64,000 nucleotides of DNA, taken from positions 2,380,501 to 2,444,500 of the forward strand of contig NZ_AP014809.1 in the NCBI RefSeq assembly GCF_002355515.1, written 5' to 3'. The DNA comes from Methylorubrum populi (GTDB lineage Bacteria > Pseudomonadota > Alphaproteobacteria > Rhizobiales > Beijerinckiaceae). Under the pieces are notes generated by a model that had not been told where the DNA came from, made no database searches, and saw only the letters and a list, made by a program, of their open reading frames with translations. Shown here one piece after another: positions 39,425 to 47,701 of the stretch; the stretch's first letter is position 1; every line of letters begins with the position of its first letter. The position numbers were made by a program, and so were the translations under genes.

Positions 39425-41536
39425 ATGCCCGACCGCCGCGACGACGCCGACATCATGTACCGCCTGCTCGTCCAGGGAGTGACCGACTACGCGATCTTCA
39501 TGCTGTCTCCGGACGGCACCGTGGCAAACTGGAACGTGGGGGCGCAGCGCGCGAAGGGCTACGCGGCCGACGAGATCGTGGGGCAGAACTTCGCCTGCTT
39601 CTACACGCTGGAGGATCGTGCCTCGGGCCTGCCCGAGCGAGGTCTCAGGACGGCGCGGCAGGACGGCCGGTTCGAGGCGGAGGGATGGCGCCTTCGCAAG
39701 GACGCCTCCCGCTTCTGGGCCCATATCGTCATCGATGCGATCCACGACGACGGTCGCTTCATCGGCTTCGCGAAGGTCACGCGTGATTGCACCGAGAAGC
39801 GGGCCAACACGGTGAAGCTCGATTCGGCCCTCGAAAATCTCGACCTCGCTATGTCCAACATGGCCCATGGCCTGTGTCTCATCGACGGCGAAGAGCGCGT
39901 CGTGCTCGCCAACGCGCGGATGCACGAGATGCTCGCACTGCCGGGCGAGGCGCCGCTGGCGGGAGCAGCGATACGGGCGGTGCTGTGCGGCGCCCTCAGC
40001 GAGACGGCCGCGCTCCCCTTCCTGCGCGACCACCTCCGCCCCGACCTCGACCCTCAGGCGCCCGCGATCTCCGAGATCCTGCATCGGGAGCGGATCCTGT
40101 CGGTCACAACCCGGTGTCTCGCCGCCGGCGGATGGGTCTCGACCTTCGCCGACGTGACGGAGCGGCGGCGGTTCCAGAAACAGATCCAGCACCTCGCCGA
40201 GCACGATCCCCTGACGGATCTCGCCAACCGCGCGACGCTGCATCATGCCCTGACGGAGACGCTGGCCTCCGAGACGTGGGAGAGTTGCGCCGTCCTCTAC
40301 ATCGACCTCGACCGCTTCAAGCCGATCAACGACACGTTCGGGCACGCCGTCGGCGACCAGCTCCTTCAAGAGGTCGCGCGGCGCCTGCAGCGGACGGTGC
40401 GTGCGCAGGACGTGATCGCGCGCCTCGGCGGCGACGAGTTCGCGCTGATCCTCAGGCCCGCCGATCCCCTCCGGCTGGCGGATACGGCCCGACAGCTCCT
40501 GGAGGTCCTCAACCGGCCCTACACGGTCAAGAAGCTGTCGGTCCGCATCGGTGCCAGCATCGGCATCGCCGTCGCCCTCCCGGCCGAACGCGATCCCGAT
40601 CTCCTTCTGCGCAACGCCGACCTCGCCCTCTACGACGCCAAGAAGGAGGGCCGGAACCGCTACAGCTTCTACGACCCGGCGATGGGGGACCGCGCCGCGG
40701 CGCGGGCGAGCCTGGAGGCCGATCTGAACCGTGCCGTCGAGAGGCGCGAATTCGTCCTGCACTACCAGCCGATCGTGCGTGCGCGTACCGGCGCGACCAT
40801 CGGCTTCGAGGCGCTGCTGCGCTGGCGCCGGCCGGATGGGATGGCGATATCGCCCGCGGACTTCGTGCCGGTGGCCGAGGAAGCAGGGCTGATGCCCGAA
40901 ATCGGTGCGTGGATCCTGGCGGCGGCGTGCCGCGAGGCGGCGACCTGGCCCGCTCATCTCACCGTCGCGGTCAACGTCTCGGCGACGCAATTGCGCAGCG
41001 CGCTCTTCATCGACGCCGTCGAGCGGGCGCTTGCCGAAAGCGGTCTGCCGCCGCACCGGTTGGAGATCGAGATCACCGAGACGGCGGTGCTCCAGAACCG
41101 CGAGTCGGCCCTCGGCCTGCTCCAGCGCCTGAGGGCTCTGGGAGTGATGATCGCCCTCGACGATTTCGGCACCGGCTACTCGTCCCTGAGCTTCGTCCAC
41201 ACCTTCCCGCTCACCCGCCTCAAGATCGATCGGAGCTTCGTCCGGGGACTCGGCCTGGACCCGCAATCGACGGCGATCGTGCGGGCGATCATCGGGCTGT
41301 CGCGCAGCCTCGGCCTCGCGGTGACGGCGGAGGGCGTGGAAACGCAGGAGCAGCGCCGTCTGCTTGCGAAGGAACGCGGGCTCGACCTGCAGGGCTACCT
41401 GTTCGGCCGCCCGGAGCCCGTGGCATGCCTCGATCCGAATCTCGATTCGACTCTTGAGCGGCGCGGATCCGCCCGGCGAGTCGCGTTGCCGAAGGATGGC
41501 CGAGGGAAGATCCAGGATCACCCGGAGGCGGCCTGA
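39425..41536 (+). CDS. PAS-PAS-GGDEF-EAL cyclic-di-GMP enzyme
   Basis: 703-residue cytoplasmic protein. PAS-1 about 10-125 (DYAIFMLSPDGTVANWNVGA), a second PAS-like region about 140-240, GGDEF about 255-415 (EHDPLTDLANRATLHH; intact GGDEF near residue 335; ASIGIAVA), and EAL about 430-690 (FEALLRWRRPDG near residue 462; EITETAVLQN; LDDFGTGYSSLSF; KIDRSFVRGL). Both catalytic domains keep their signature residues, so it could make or break c-di-GMP depending on its input. No membrane helix. The ATG follows a sigma-54-like promoter. Confidence 0.92.
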   Translation: MPDRRDDADIMYRLLVQGVTDYAIFMLSPDGTVANWNVGAQRAKGYAADEIVGQNFACFYTLEDRASGLPERGLRTARQDGRFEAEGWRLRKDASRFWAHIVIDAIHDDGRFIGFAKVTRDCTEKRANTVKLDSALENLDLAMSNMAHGLCLIDGEERVVLANARMHEMLALPGEAPLAGAAIRAVLCGALSETAALPFLRDHLRPDLDPQAPAISEILHRERILSVTTRCLAAGGWVSTFADVTERRRFQKQIQHLAEHDPLTDLANRATLHHALTETLASETWESCAVLYIDLDRFKPINDTFGHAVGDQLLQEVARRLQRTVRAQDVIARLGGDEFALILRPADPLRLADTARQLLEVLNRPYTVKKLSVRIGASIGIAVALPAERDPDLLLRNADLALYDAKKEGRNRYSFYDPAMGDRAAARASLEADLNRAVERREFVLHYQPIVRARTGATIGFEALLRWRRPDGMAISPADFVPVAEEAGLMPEIGAWILAAACREAATWPAHLTVAVNVSATQLRSALFIDAVERALAESGLPPHRLEIEITETAVLQNRESALGLLQRLRALGVMIALDDFGTGYSSLSFVHTFPLTRLKIDRSFVRGLGLDPQSTAIVRAIIGLSRSLGLAVTAEGVETQEQRRLLAKERGLDLQGYLFGRPEPVACLDPNLDSTLERRGSARRVALPKDGRGKIQDHPEAA

Positions 41537-41778
41537 CGGTGGCCGCTCCCAGACCTCAAGGCGTCGTCGCTGATCCCGGTCACATCGCATTCTGAGCCGG
41601 TCGGCTAACCGGACTAGGTGCGATCGACCTGTTGCCGGCCGGGCTCGAATGCTTGAACTCGGCTGTTGAGAACAAGATCAGTTGTGCGCAATATACGGCG
41701 CCTGGCCTGTTAAAGCGGAGAGAACGGACTTGGATGCGCTTGCGCCGTTCGGGGCGGGCTGATAGCGGGTGGTGCGCT

Positions 41779-41854
41779 GCCGGTTTAGCTCAGTTGGTAG
41801 AGCAACCGCCTTGTAAGCGGTAGGTCGCGAGTTCGAGTCCCGCAACCGGCACCA
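41779..41854 (+). tRNA. tRNA-Thr (anticodon TGT)
   Basis: 76 bases folding into a standard cloverleaf: acceptor GCCGGTT / AACCGGC, D-arm with AGCTCAGTTGGTAGAGC, anticodon stem ACCGC / GCGGT with loop CTTGTAA giving TGT, T-arm with GTTCGAGTC, and an encoded CCA end. Reads ACA (and wobble) threonine codons. No duplicated 3' end or integrase is nearby. Confidence 0.96.
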
Positions 41855-42125
41855 TCGGACTCTCCCTCGACCATGTGATCGGATCCGACGCCTCGCCACG
41901 ATCGAGGTCGGCGGTGGTCCGCCCGTCCGAGACACGATCGGGAGATTCGATCGCGACAAATGCCCTGACACTGCATCGATTTCGAAAGACGCGCCCGGCT
42001 TTTCACAATTCTAAAAGCTGTAACGAATGATAGTGCATTTGAAGGGGCTTTGAGGCTCTCTTTCATTGCAGCGGACCTGCCCGATCACGAGCGAGGGCAG
42101 TCATCCGGATGGGGCATTCGGGCGT

Positions 42126-43409
42126 ATGCACAATTCGCTGAGCTTCACGCCGCCCGATCTGCAGGAGGCGCGGCTCGGAACAGTGCGCCACCGCTATGTT
42201 TTCTATATCCCCGGTTACGATCCCGAGGCGCGGACGCGCTACCGATTGCTGTTCGTGCGGGAATGGTCCCGATACACCAAGCGGTTCGGCGGCGATCGGC
42301 GGAACATCTCCTGCGCCCGGCTGAGCAAGGACGGGCTGGTCCAGAGCTGGACCGTGAGCGCCCCGCAGCAGGGCGAGGGGGCCGAGACCCGGTACGACGT
42401 GCTCCTGTGGGACGACATCGTCGCCCGCGACTTTGCCCGATCCCGCTTCGTCAGCGTCGCGCTCCTCGTCGCGGGCACGCTGCAGACGATCCTGAACGGC
42501 CTGATGTTCCGCTTCTACCGGCTGAACTGGAAGTACGGGAACGTCATCCTCTACCCGTTCGTGATGGTGATCCTCCTCGCCGCCCTGTCCGTCGCCATCG
42601 GCGTGACGGTCCATGCCCATCTGGGCAATGGGTTCGGCCACAGCCTCGGTCTTCCGCTCTGGGTCTCGCTGCCGCTGGGCGTGGTCGCCGGTATCGTCTG
42701 GATCAAGGCGATCGAGGCCTTCCTGAACCGTGTCTTCTTCTGGCAGCTCTTGAACGATTGGGTCTTCAACTGGCAGCACGGCCAGGGCTGGAGGCCGGAT
42801 TACGAGCGCCGTCTCGATGCCTTTGCCGATCACATCCTGTCTTCGCTCGCGGCGCGGGCGGAGGCCGGGCAGCCGACCGACGAGGTGATGATCGTCGGCC
42901 ATTCCTCCGGCGGGCTGACCGCCGCAGAGGTCGCGGCCCGGGTGCTCGCCCGCGACGCCTCGATCGGCGCCGCGGGACCGAACCTGTCGCTGGCGACGCT
43001 GGGGTCCGGATTGCCGCTCGTGGCGATGCAGCCCGCCGCCGCGCGCCTGCGGGCGGAGATCGCACGCCTCGTCACGGAGCGGCGCGTCGTCTGGTGCGAC
43101 TTTCACGCGCCCCAGGACTGGATGAATTTTCCGGGCTTCAATCCGCAGCACGATCTCAAGCTCCGCCTGTGCGGGCAGCCGGTCGCCAATCCCCTCGTGC
43201 GCTCGGCCCGCTTCCGCGACCTGCTGTGTCCGGAGACCTACCAGCGGGTGCGCTTCCGACCGTTCCGGATGCATTTCCAGTTCCTGCTCGCCAACGAGCG
43301 GCCGGGCGCCTACGATTTCTTCGCGATGACCCTGGGCCCGCGGCGGCTGCGCGAGCAGGTGCTCGCCCCCGCCGCGTGCCGCGAACCTGAGCCCGCCCTT
43401 CCGCTCTGA
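42126..43409 (+). CDS. Membrane-anchored alpha/beta-hydrolase-like protein
   Basis: 427 residues. The N-terminal HRYVFYIPGYDPEA resembles a lipase opening strand and oxyanion region; two hydrophobic helices (about 145-170 and 178-205) follow, then a cytosol-facing region with the nucleophile-elbow pattern IVGHSSGG (Ser near residue 260). Helices inserted between the first strand and the nucleophile are unusual. No clear family name; a phospholipase or esterase acting at the membrane surface is plausible. ATG 42126 is preferred; longer in-frame starts exist. It is followed 51 bases later by a glycosyltransferase in the same direction. Confidence 0.6.
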   Translation: MHNSLSFTPPDLQEARLGTVRHRYVFYIPGYDPEARTRYRLLFVREWSRYTKRFGGDRRNISCARLSKDGLVQSWTVSAPQQGEGAETRYDVLLWDDIVARDFARSRFVSVALLVAGTLQTILNGLMFRFYRLNWKYGNVILYPFVMVILLAALSVAIGVTVHAHLGNGFGHSLGLPLWVSLPLGVVAGIVWIKAIEAFLNRVFFWQLLNDWVFNWQHGQGWRPDYERRLDAFADHILSSLAARAEAGQPTDEVMIVGHSSGGLTAAEVAARVLARDASIGAAGPNLSLATLGSGLPLVAMQPAAARLRAEIARLVTERRVVWCDFHAPQDWMNFPGFNPQHDLKLRLCGQPVANPLVRSARFRDLLCPETYQRVRFRPFRMHFQFLLANERPGAYDFFAMTLGPRRLREQVLAPAACREPEPALPL

Positions 43410-43459
43410 TCCGAACGCTCGTCTCCGCGGGTGACGAGCGCGAACCGGTCGTGAGGTCG

Positions 43460-44725
43460 ATGCGCGTCTTAGCCGTTGCCGTCGGCAGCCACGGAGATGT
43501 CCTGCCGCTCCTCGCCATCGCGACCGAGTTGCGGCGACGCGGGCACGCGGTCACCCTGGCGGCGCCCGCGCCCTTCGCCGCGATGGCGGAGCGGGCAGGC
43601 CTGCCGTTTTTCGCCCTCGGGACGGAGGCGGATTACCGCTGCGCCGCCACCGAGACCGGACTCTGGCGTCCCTGGCGCGGCGTCGGGCTGATGTTCCGCC
43701 ACGTCTCGCTCCTCACGGAGCCGACCTATGCCTGGCTCGCCGGGAACGCGCGTCCGGGTGAGAGCATCGTGCTCGCCTCGACCCTGGCACTCGGGGCGCG
43801 GGTGGCGCAGGAGAAGCTCGGGCTGGACGTCGTCACCGTGCATCTCATGCCGTTGCTCGCCGGGAGCCGCATCGATCCCCCGGTCCTGCCCGGCCTGCCG
43901 CTTCCCGAGCGGGTGCCGGCGCGCGTCCGCCACTGGATCGGGCGCGGGGCGGACCGCTTCGTGATCGGCCCCGCCGCCCTGCCGGCCCTGAACGCGTTTC
44001 GCGCGAGGCTGGATCTGCCGCCGGTTCACCGCCTCCGCCGCTGGTGGAGCAGCCCGCAGCGCGTCCTGTTCACCTTCCCCAGATGGTACGCCGCGCCGCA
44101 GCCGCACCGGATTCCGCAGGCGCAGCAGGTCGGCTTCCCGCTCGCCGATCGCTTCGGCGACGTCGCCGAGCCGCCGGCGGCCCTGACCCGCTTCCTCGAC
44201 GAGGGGCCGCCGCCGCTCGCCTTCACCTACGGCTCGGCCATGTCCCGGAGCCGGGCCTTCTTCCAAACTGCGCTGCGGCTCTGCACCGATCTCGGGCGGC
44301 GCGGCATCCTCCTGGCGCCGCAGGGCGGACAGGTGCCGGCGGATCTGCCTGCGAGCGTGCTGCACGTCCCCTATGCCCCCTTCAGCCGGGTGTTGCCCCG
44401 CTGCGCCGCGCTCGTCCATCACGGCGGGATCGGCACCGTCGCGCAGGGGCTCGCGGCCGGCATCCCGCAACTGGTCGTCCCCGTCGCCTTCGATCACTTC
44501 GACGAGGCGCGCTGGCTGCGGCGGCTCGGTGTCGGCGCCGCCCTGAGTCGCCGCCGCTTCACCCCGGCCCGCGCCGCGCCCACGCTGCGCCGGTTGCTGA
44601 GCGATCCCCGCGTCGCCCAGGCCTGCACCGCCGCCAAGGCGCGGATGGCGCAGGAGGATGGCATCGCCCAGGCCTGCGACGCGGTGGAGACCTTCATCCG
44701 GACGGTTCGACGGCTGGACCGTTGA
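43460..44725 (+). CDS. UDP-glycosyltransferase-like (GT1/GT28) protein
   Basis: 421 residues, GT-B fold: N-terminal VAVGSHGDVLPLLAIATELRRRG and the donor-site signature HHGGIGTVAQGLAAGIPQ followed by PVAFDHFDEA. It resembles bacterial UGT-type enzymes acting on lipids, sterols or small aglycones; acceptor unknown. ATG 43460 is chosen over GTG 43451. It lies behind the membrane hydrolase-like gene, so the two may process a common membrane lipid. Confidence 0.85.
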   Translation: MRVLAVAVGSHGDVLPLLAIATELRRRGHAVTLAAPAPFAAMAERAGLPFFALGTEADYRCAATETGLWRPWRGVGLMFRHVSLLTEPTYAWLAGNARPGESIVLASTLALGARVAQEKLGLDVVTVHLMPLLAGSRIDPPVLPGLPLPERVPARVRHWIGRGADRFVIGPAALPALNAFRARLDLPPVHRLRRWWSSPQRVLFTFPRWYAAPQPHRIPQAQQVGFPLADRFGDVAEPPAALTRFLDEGPPPLAFTYGSAMSRSRAFFQTALRLCTDLGRRGILLAPQGGQVPADLPASVLHVPYAPFSRVLPRCAALVHHGGIGTVAQGLAAGIPQLVVPVAFDHFDEARWLRRLGVGAALSRRRFTPARAAPTLRRLLSDPRVAQACTAAKARMAQEDGIAQACDAVETFIRTVRRLDR

Positions 44726-44767
44726 GTCCGCCGGCGACCCGCTCGGCCTTCGCACGCAGATGGACCC

Positions 44768-45544
44768 TCACAGCGCGAACCGATCCACCTCCTCCAGCAG
44801 CCGTACGAAGGTGCGCGCCCCGTGATCGAGCGCGGCCTCGCCCGCTTCCGCCGTGCCGAGACGGGCGTCGCCCAGGGCGCCGGAGGCGTGGAGGTCCTCC
44901 GTCTTCCAGGCGAAGGCCGCCGGACGGCCGGCGCGCAGAAGCGAGAAGTCGTGCGCCATCGCCACCGTGCGGGGCTCGAAGTTCTCGATCCGGTCCTGCC
45001 GCACGAGCTCGGGCCGCAGCGCCAGCATCAGCGCGGTCTCGAGGCCGCCGGCATGGATGCCGTGGCGGATCTCGTCGGCTGGAAACAGGCCCTCGGGCAG
45101 GCCGAGGCGGCTCCACGAGGTCGTCACCGCGACCATGCCGTGGCGACCCCGCAACTCGCCCGCCACGAGATCGATGAGGGCGCTGTTGCCGCCGTGGGAG
45201 GAGACGATCACGAGCTTCGCGCAGCCCGCCCGATGCAGGCTCGCGCCGATCTCGGTCCAGGCGGCGAGGGCGGTCGCGGCGGTCAGGGTCAGCGTCCCGG
45301 GGAAGGAAGCGTGCTCGTCCGACTTGCCGATCGCCTGGACGGGCAGGAGCAGCACGTCGAGCGCTTCCGGCACGAGCCGTGATACCCGCTCGAGATAGCC
45401 TTCCGCGATCAGGGTATCGGTGCCGAGCGGCAGGTGCGGCCCGTGCTGCTCCACCGCCGCGACCGGAAGCACCGCGATGGCGCGGCTCATGTCGCGTGCG
45501 CGGATCTCCGCCGTCGTGAGGTCGAGCCAGGATCGCGCCGGCAT
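44768..45544 (-). CDS. Creatininase-family amidohydrolase
   Basis: 258 residues. Metal-binding hallmarks: AAVEQHGPHLPLGTD near residue 30 and VIVSSHGGNSALIDL near 125, plus GLETALMLALRPELV. The family includes creatininase, MftE-like peptidases and enzymes on mycofactocin and riboflavin side-pathways; specificity is unknown. ATG 45544 starts the domain. A 21-bp perfect hairpin and a REP-like unit lie immediately upstream. Confidence 0.88.
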   Translation of the reverse strand: MPARSWLDLTTAEIRARDMSRAIAVLPVAAVEQHGPHLPLGTDTLIAEGYLERVSRLVPEALDVLLLPVQAIGKSDEHASFPGTLTLTAATALAAWTEIGASLHRAGCAKLVIVSSHGGNSALIDLVAGELRGRHGMVAVTTSWSRLGLPEGLFPADEIRHGIHAGGLETALMLALRPELVRQDRIENFEPRTVAMAHDFSLLRAGRPAAFAWKTEDLHASGALGDARLGTAEAGEAALDHGARTFVRLLEEVDRFAL

Positions 45545-45566
45545 GCTGTCGTCTCCGTTCTCGCGC

Positions 45567-45613
45567 GCCTGGCGCATCGTGCCGGATATCGGATCCGGCA
45601 CGATGCGCCAGGC
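45567..45613. repeat. Perfect 21-bp inverted repeat upstream of creatininase gene
   Basis: The arms 45567-45587 and 45593-45613 (core GCATCGTGCCGGAT / ATCCGGCACGATGC) are perfectly complementary around ATCGG. On the + strand CTTTTGTTTTTG follows, like a terminator tail; on the - strand it would sit in the creatininase leader. No + strand gene ends near it. It probably belongs to a repeat family together with the element at 45624-45674. Confidence 0.75.
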
Positions 45614-45623
45614 TTTTGTTTTT

Positions 45624-45674
45624 GCATCATCTTTTTCCGAAAGCCGCAAACCGCCTGCCGGGATGATGCTCTAA
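45624..45674. repeat. REP-like palindromic element
   Basis: GCATCAT (45624-45630) and ATGATGC (45663-45669) flank CTTTTTCCGAAAGCCG and a CTGCCGGG segment, ending CTCTAA. The layout (GCATnAT, CTTTTTCCGAAA, ATnATGCTCTA) resembles the short palindromic elements scattered between genes in Bradyrhizobium, Methylobacterium and other Rhizobiales. Confidence 0.6.
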
Positions 45675-45722
45675 GCCCGCCGATCCCGGATCGCTTCCGG
45701 TCTCAACCGCTCGTTAGTCAAG

Positions 45723-46673
45723 ATGTCCCATGTCTTGCGCGATCACGTCATGCGGGATCATGTCCGTGGCCGGCACCGAATCTCCGTGAACACAAATTCT
45801 CCGAACCGGCCCCCTCCGACGCCGCCCGTCTCCGGTGCCGCGGATGCGGATCCCGCCGAGGCGATGCGCCGGGAGCTGGCCCGTCTGCGGGAGATGCTGG
45901 AGCAGAACTCGGACTGGATCTGGGAGGTGGACGCGCAGGGGCGCTACACCTACGCCTCGCGCCAATGCATCGCTCTGCTCGGCCGCGAGCCGGAGGAGGT
46001 GCTGGGCTGCACGCCCTTCGATTTCATGCCCCCCGCCGAGGCCGAGCGGGTCGGCCGGATCTTCGGCGCCATCGCCGCCGAGCGGCGGCCGTTCTCCCAG
46101 CTCCTCAACCGCAACCTGCGCAAGGACGGCAGTCTCGTCGTGCTGGAAACCAGCGGCGTGCCGCTGCTCGACCCGGACGGCACATTGCTCGGTTATCGCG
46201 GCATCGATCGCGATATCACCGAACGGGAGGCCGCGAACGAGCGGCTCCGCCACATCGCCCGGCACGACGACCTCACCGGTCTGCCGAACCGGATGTACCT
46301 GCGCGAGCAACTCGCCGAACGGCTGGCCGCCGGGCAGCGGCCAGGCGTGATCAGCCTCGATCTCGACGGCTTCAAACCGATCAACGACCGGTTGGGCCAT
46401 CCCGCGGGCGACCGCGTCCTGACGGAGATCGGCCGCCGGCTCGCGGATCTGGCGGCCGGCCACGGCCTGTTCGCGGCCCGGCCCGGCGGCGACGAATTCG
46501 TCCTCGTCCTGCCGGACGGGGCGGAGCTATCGTCGGAGGCGATTCGTGCGGCCCTTTCCGCGCCCATCTCCCTGACGGCCGGAATGCTGACCCGGGCCGA
46601 CCGCGCCCTCTACGAGGCCAAGGAGGCGGCGAAGGAGGCCGCCCGGCACTCCACCGTCAGCGGCGACGGCTGA
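45723..46673 (+). CDS. PAS-GGDEF protein with shortened GGDEF domain
   Basis: 316 residues: PAS about 58-165 (MLEQNSDWIWEVDAQGRYTY) and GGDEF from about 178 (ARHDDLTGLPNRMYLREQL; intact GGDEF in ARPGGDEFVLVL). After that the domain is short: the usual strand with the ASIGIA-like motif is missing and the sequence passes directly to RADRALYEAKEAA, about 20-25 residues less than normal. The active-site loop is kept, but folding and activity are uncertain. Its last 17 bases overlap the convergent stress-protein gene. Confidence 0.8.
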   Translation: MSHVLRDHVMRDHVRGRHRISVNTNSPNRPPPTPPVSGAADADPAEAMRRELARLREMLEQNSDWIWEVDAQGRYTYASRQCIALLGREPEEVLGCTPFDFMPPAEAERVGRIFGAIAAERRPFSQLLNRNLRKDGSLVVLETSGVPLLDPDGTLLGYRGIDRDITEREAANERLRHIARHDDLTGLPNRMYLREQLAERLAAGQRPGVISLDLDGFKPINDRLGHPAGDRVLTEIGRRLADLAAGHGLFAARPGGDEFVLVLPDGAELSSEAIRAALSAPISLTAGMLTRADRALYEAKEAAKEAARHSTVSGDG

Positions 46674-47073
46674 GGAGCCAGCCGAGCCCGAAGGCCGTCG
46701 CGGCGACCAGCGCCAGCGTCGTGCCGCGGTTCTCGTCGGCCCGGATGGCGAGTTCGCGACCGTGCCGGTTCGCCTCGTCGCGGAGGTGACGCCCGCGGGA
46801 ACGGGCCTCCTCATGCAGATGGCGACCGTGTTCGAGGGCCTCCTCGCGCAGATGCCGGCCGCGGGAGACCGCCTCGTCAGCGAGGCGGTAGCCGTCCTCG
46901 TAGAGATCTTCGGCCCGCTCGCGGGTCCGGCCATAGGCCGACTGGGCCACGCCCGCGACCTGCTCGTAGGCACCCTCGACCTGGGGCCGGGCGCGACCCG
47001 CCACGGCACCGATCGCCGTACGGCCACGGCCCTTGAGGTTGCGCAGGCCGCCCTCGATCTGGTCCCTGTTCAT
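46657..47073 (-). CDS. YqjD/ElaB-like tail-anchored stress protein with CsbD-like start
   Basis: 138 residues. The N-terminus MNRDQIEGGLRNLKGRGRTA resembles CsbD; the middle is a long charged helix with repeating GRHLxEEA/RGRHLRDEA heptad-like units; the C-terminus is one membrane helix (TTLALVAATAFGLGWLLSRRR) as in DUF883 proteins, which can tether inactive ribosomes to the membrane. It lies downstream of a CsbD gene on the same strand but behind a terminator. Confidence 0.75.
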   Translation of the reverse strand: MNRDQIEGGLRNLKGRGRTAIGAVAGRARPQVEGAYEQVAGVAQSAYGRTRERAEDLYEDGYRLADEAVSRGRHLREEALEHGRHLHEEARSRGRHLRDEANRHGRELAIRADENRGTTLALVAATAFGLGWLLSRRR

Positions 47074-47134
47074 GTCGAAATCCCTTTTGTGCGAAATGGT
47101 CGGCCGGGTCCGCCTCTCGGTTGGGCCCTGAAAC

Positions 47135-47163
47135 GAAGAAGCCGCACCCGGTCGGGTGCGGCT
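47135..47163 (-). terminator. Terminator of csbD-like gene
   Basis: An 11-bp perfect stem AGCCGCACCCG / CGGGTGCGGCT (47140-47150 with 47153-47163); on the minus strand it is followed by TTCTTCGTTT. It lies between the CsbD and YqjD-like genes. Confidence 0.7.
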
Positions 47164-47205
47164 CCGGCCGTCGGATCTCTGTCGGGACGAGCCCGACGGA
47201 TCAGC

Positions 47206-47409
47206 TTAGAGCTTGCTCTTCACCGCATCCGCGGCGTCCTTGACGCCTTGCTTTGCGCCGCCGACGGCGCGCTGGGTCTGGCCTTCCACTTCCTGCGCCT
47301 TGCCCTCGGCCTGCAGCTTCTCGTTGCCGGTCACCTTGCCGACGCTCTGCTTGACGTTGCCGGCGACCTCGTTGGCGGCGCCCTTGATCTTGTCGGTCGT
47401 GCTGCTCAT
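47206..47409 (-). CDS. CsbD family stress-response protein
   Basis: 67 residues with the CsbD pattern: TDKIKGAANEVAGNVKQSVG then GNEKLQAEGKAQEVEGQTQ. Small, soluble, disordered-to-helical; in many bacteria it is among the most strongly induced general-stress genes. A perfect EcfG-type promoter lies upstream, which supports control by the PhyR-EcfG pathway here. Confidence 0.93.
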   Translation of the reverse strand: MSSTTDKIKGAANEVAGNVKQSVGKVTGNEKLQAEGKAQEVEGQTQRAVGGAKQGVKDAADAVKSKL

Positions 47410-47463
47410 CGCGTCTCTCCGTTCGTTGGTCTCGCGCCGTCTCGCGGCGCTCTCGGCAAGCTG

Positions 47464-47489
47464 AACGGATCCCCCCGGCGCTTGGTTCC
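47464..47489 (-). promoter_or_regulatory. EcfG (general stress sigma) promoter of csbD
   Basis: Read on the minus strand: GGAAC (47489-47485), 17 bases, CGTT (47467-47464). This is the established alphaproteobacterial EcfG consensus GGAAC-N16/17-CGTT. It ends 55 bases before the csbD start codon. Confidence 0.8.
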
Positions 47490-47701
47490 ACTCCTATGAT
47501 AAGGCGTGCCGTGCCGCACATGCCGCTGAAAATGAATTCAATTCGCCCGGACGTTCAAAAAATATCTGCGCAGCGGCCAAATATTTTCCTGTCAGAGGTC
47601 GGGCCGCGAACGGTTACGTATGCCGTATCCAAAATTACAATATGGCAAAGCCGGGCAGCCGTCCCGGCCCGCCAAGAAAATGTGAGATCAGGGACCGCTT
47701 C

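Noticed and set aside
41779..41854. tRNA-Thr gene as an integration site
   Set aside because: No integrase, no duplicated 3' end of the tRNA and no composition change were seen downstream.
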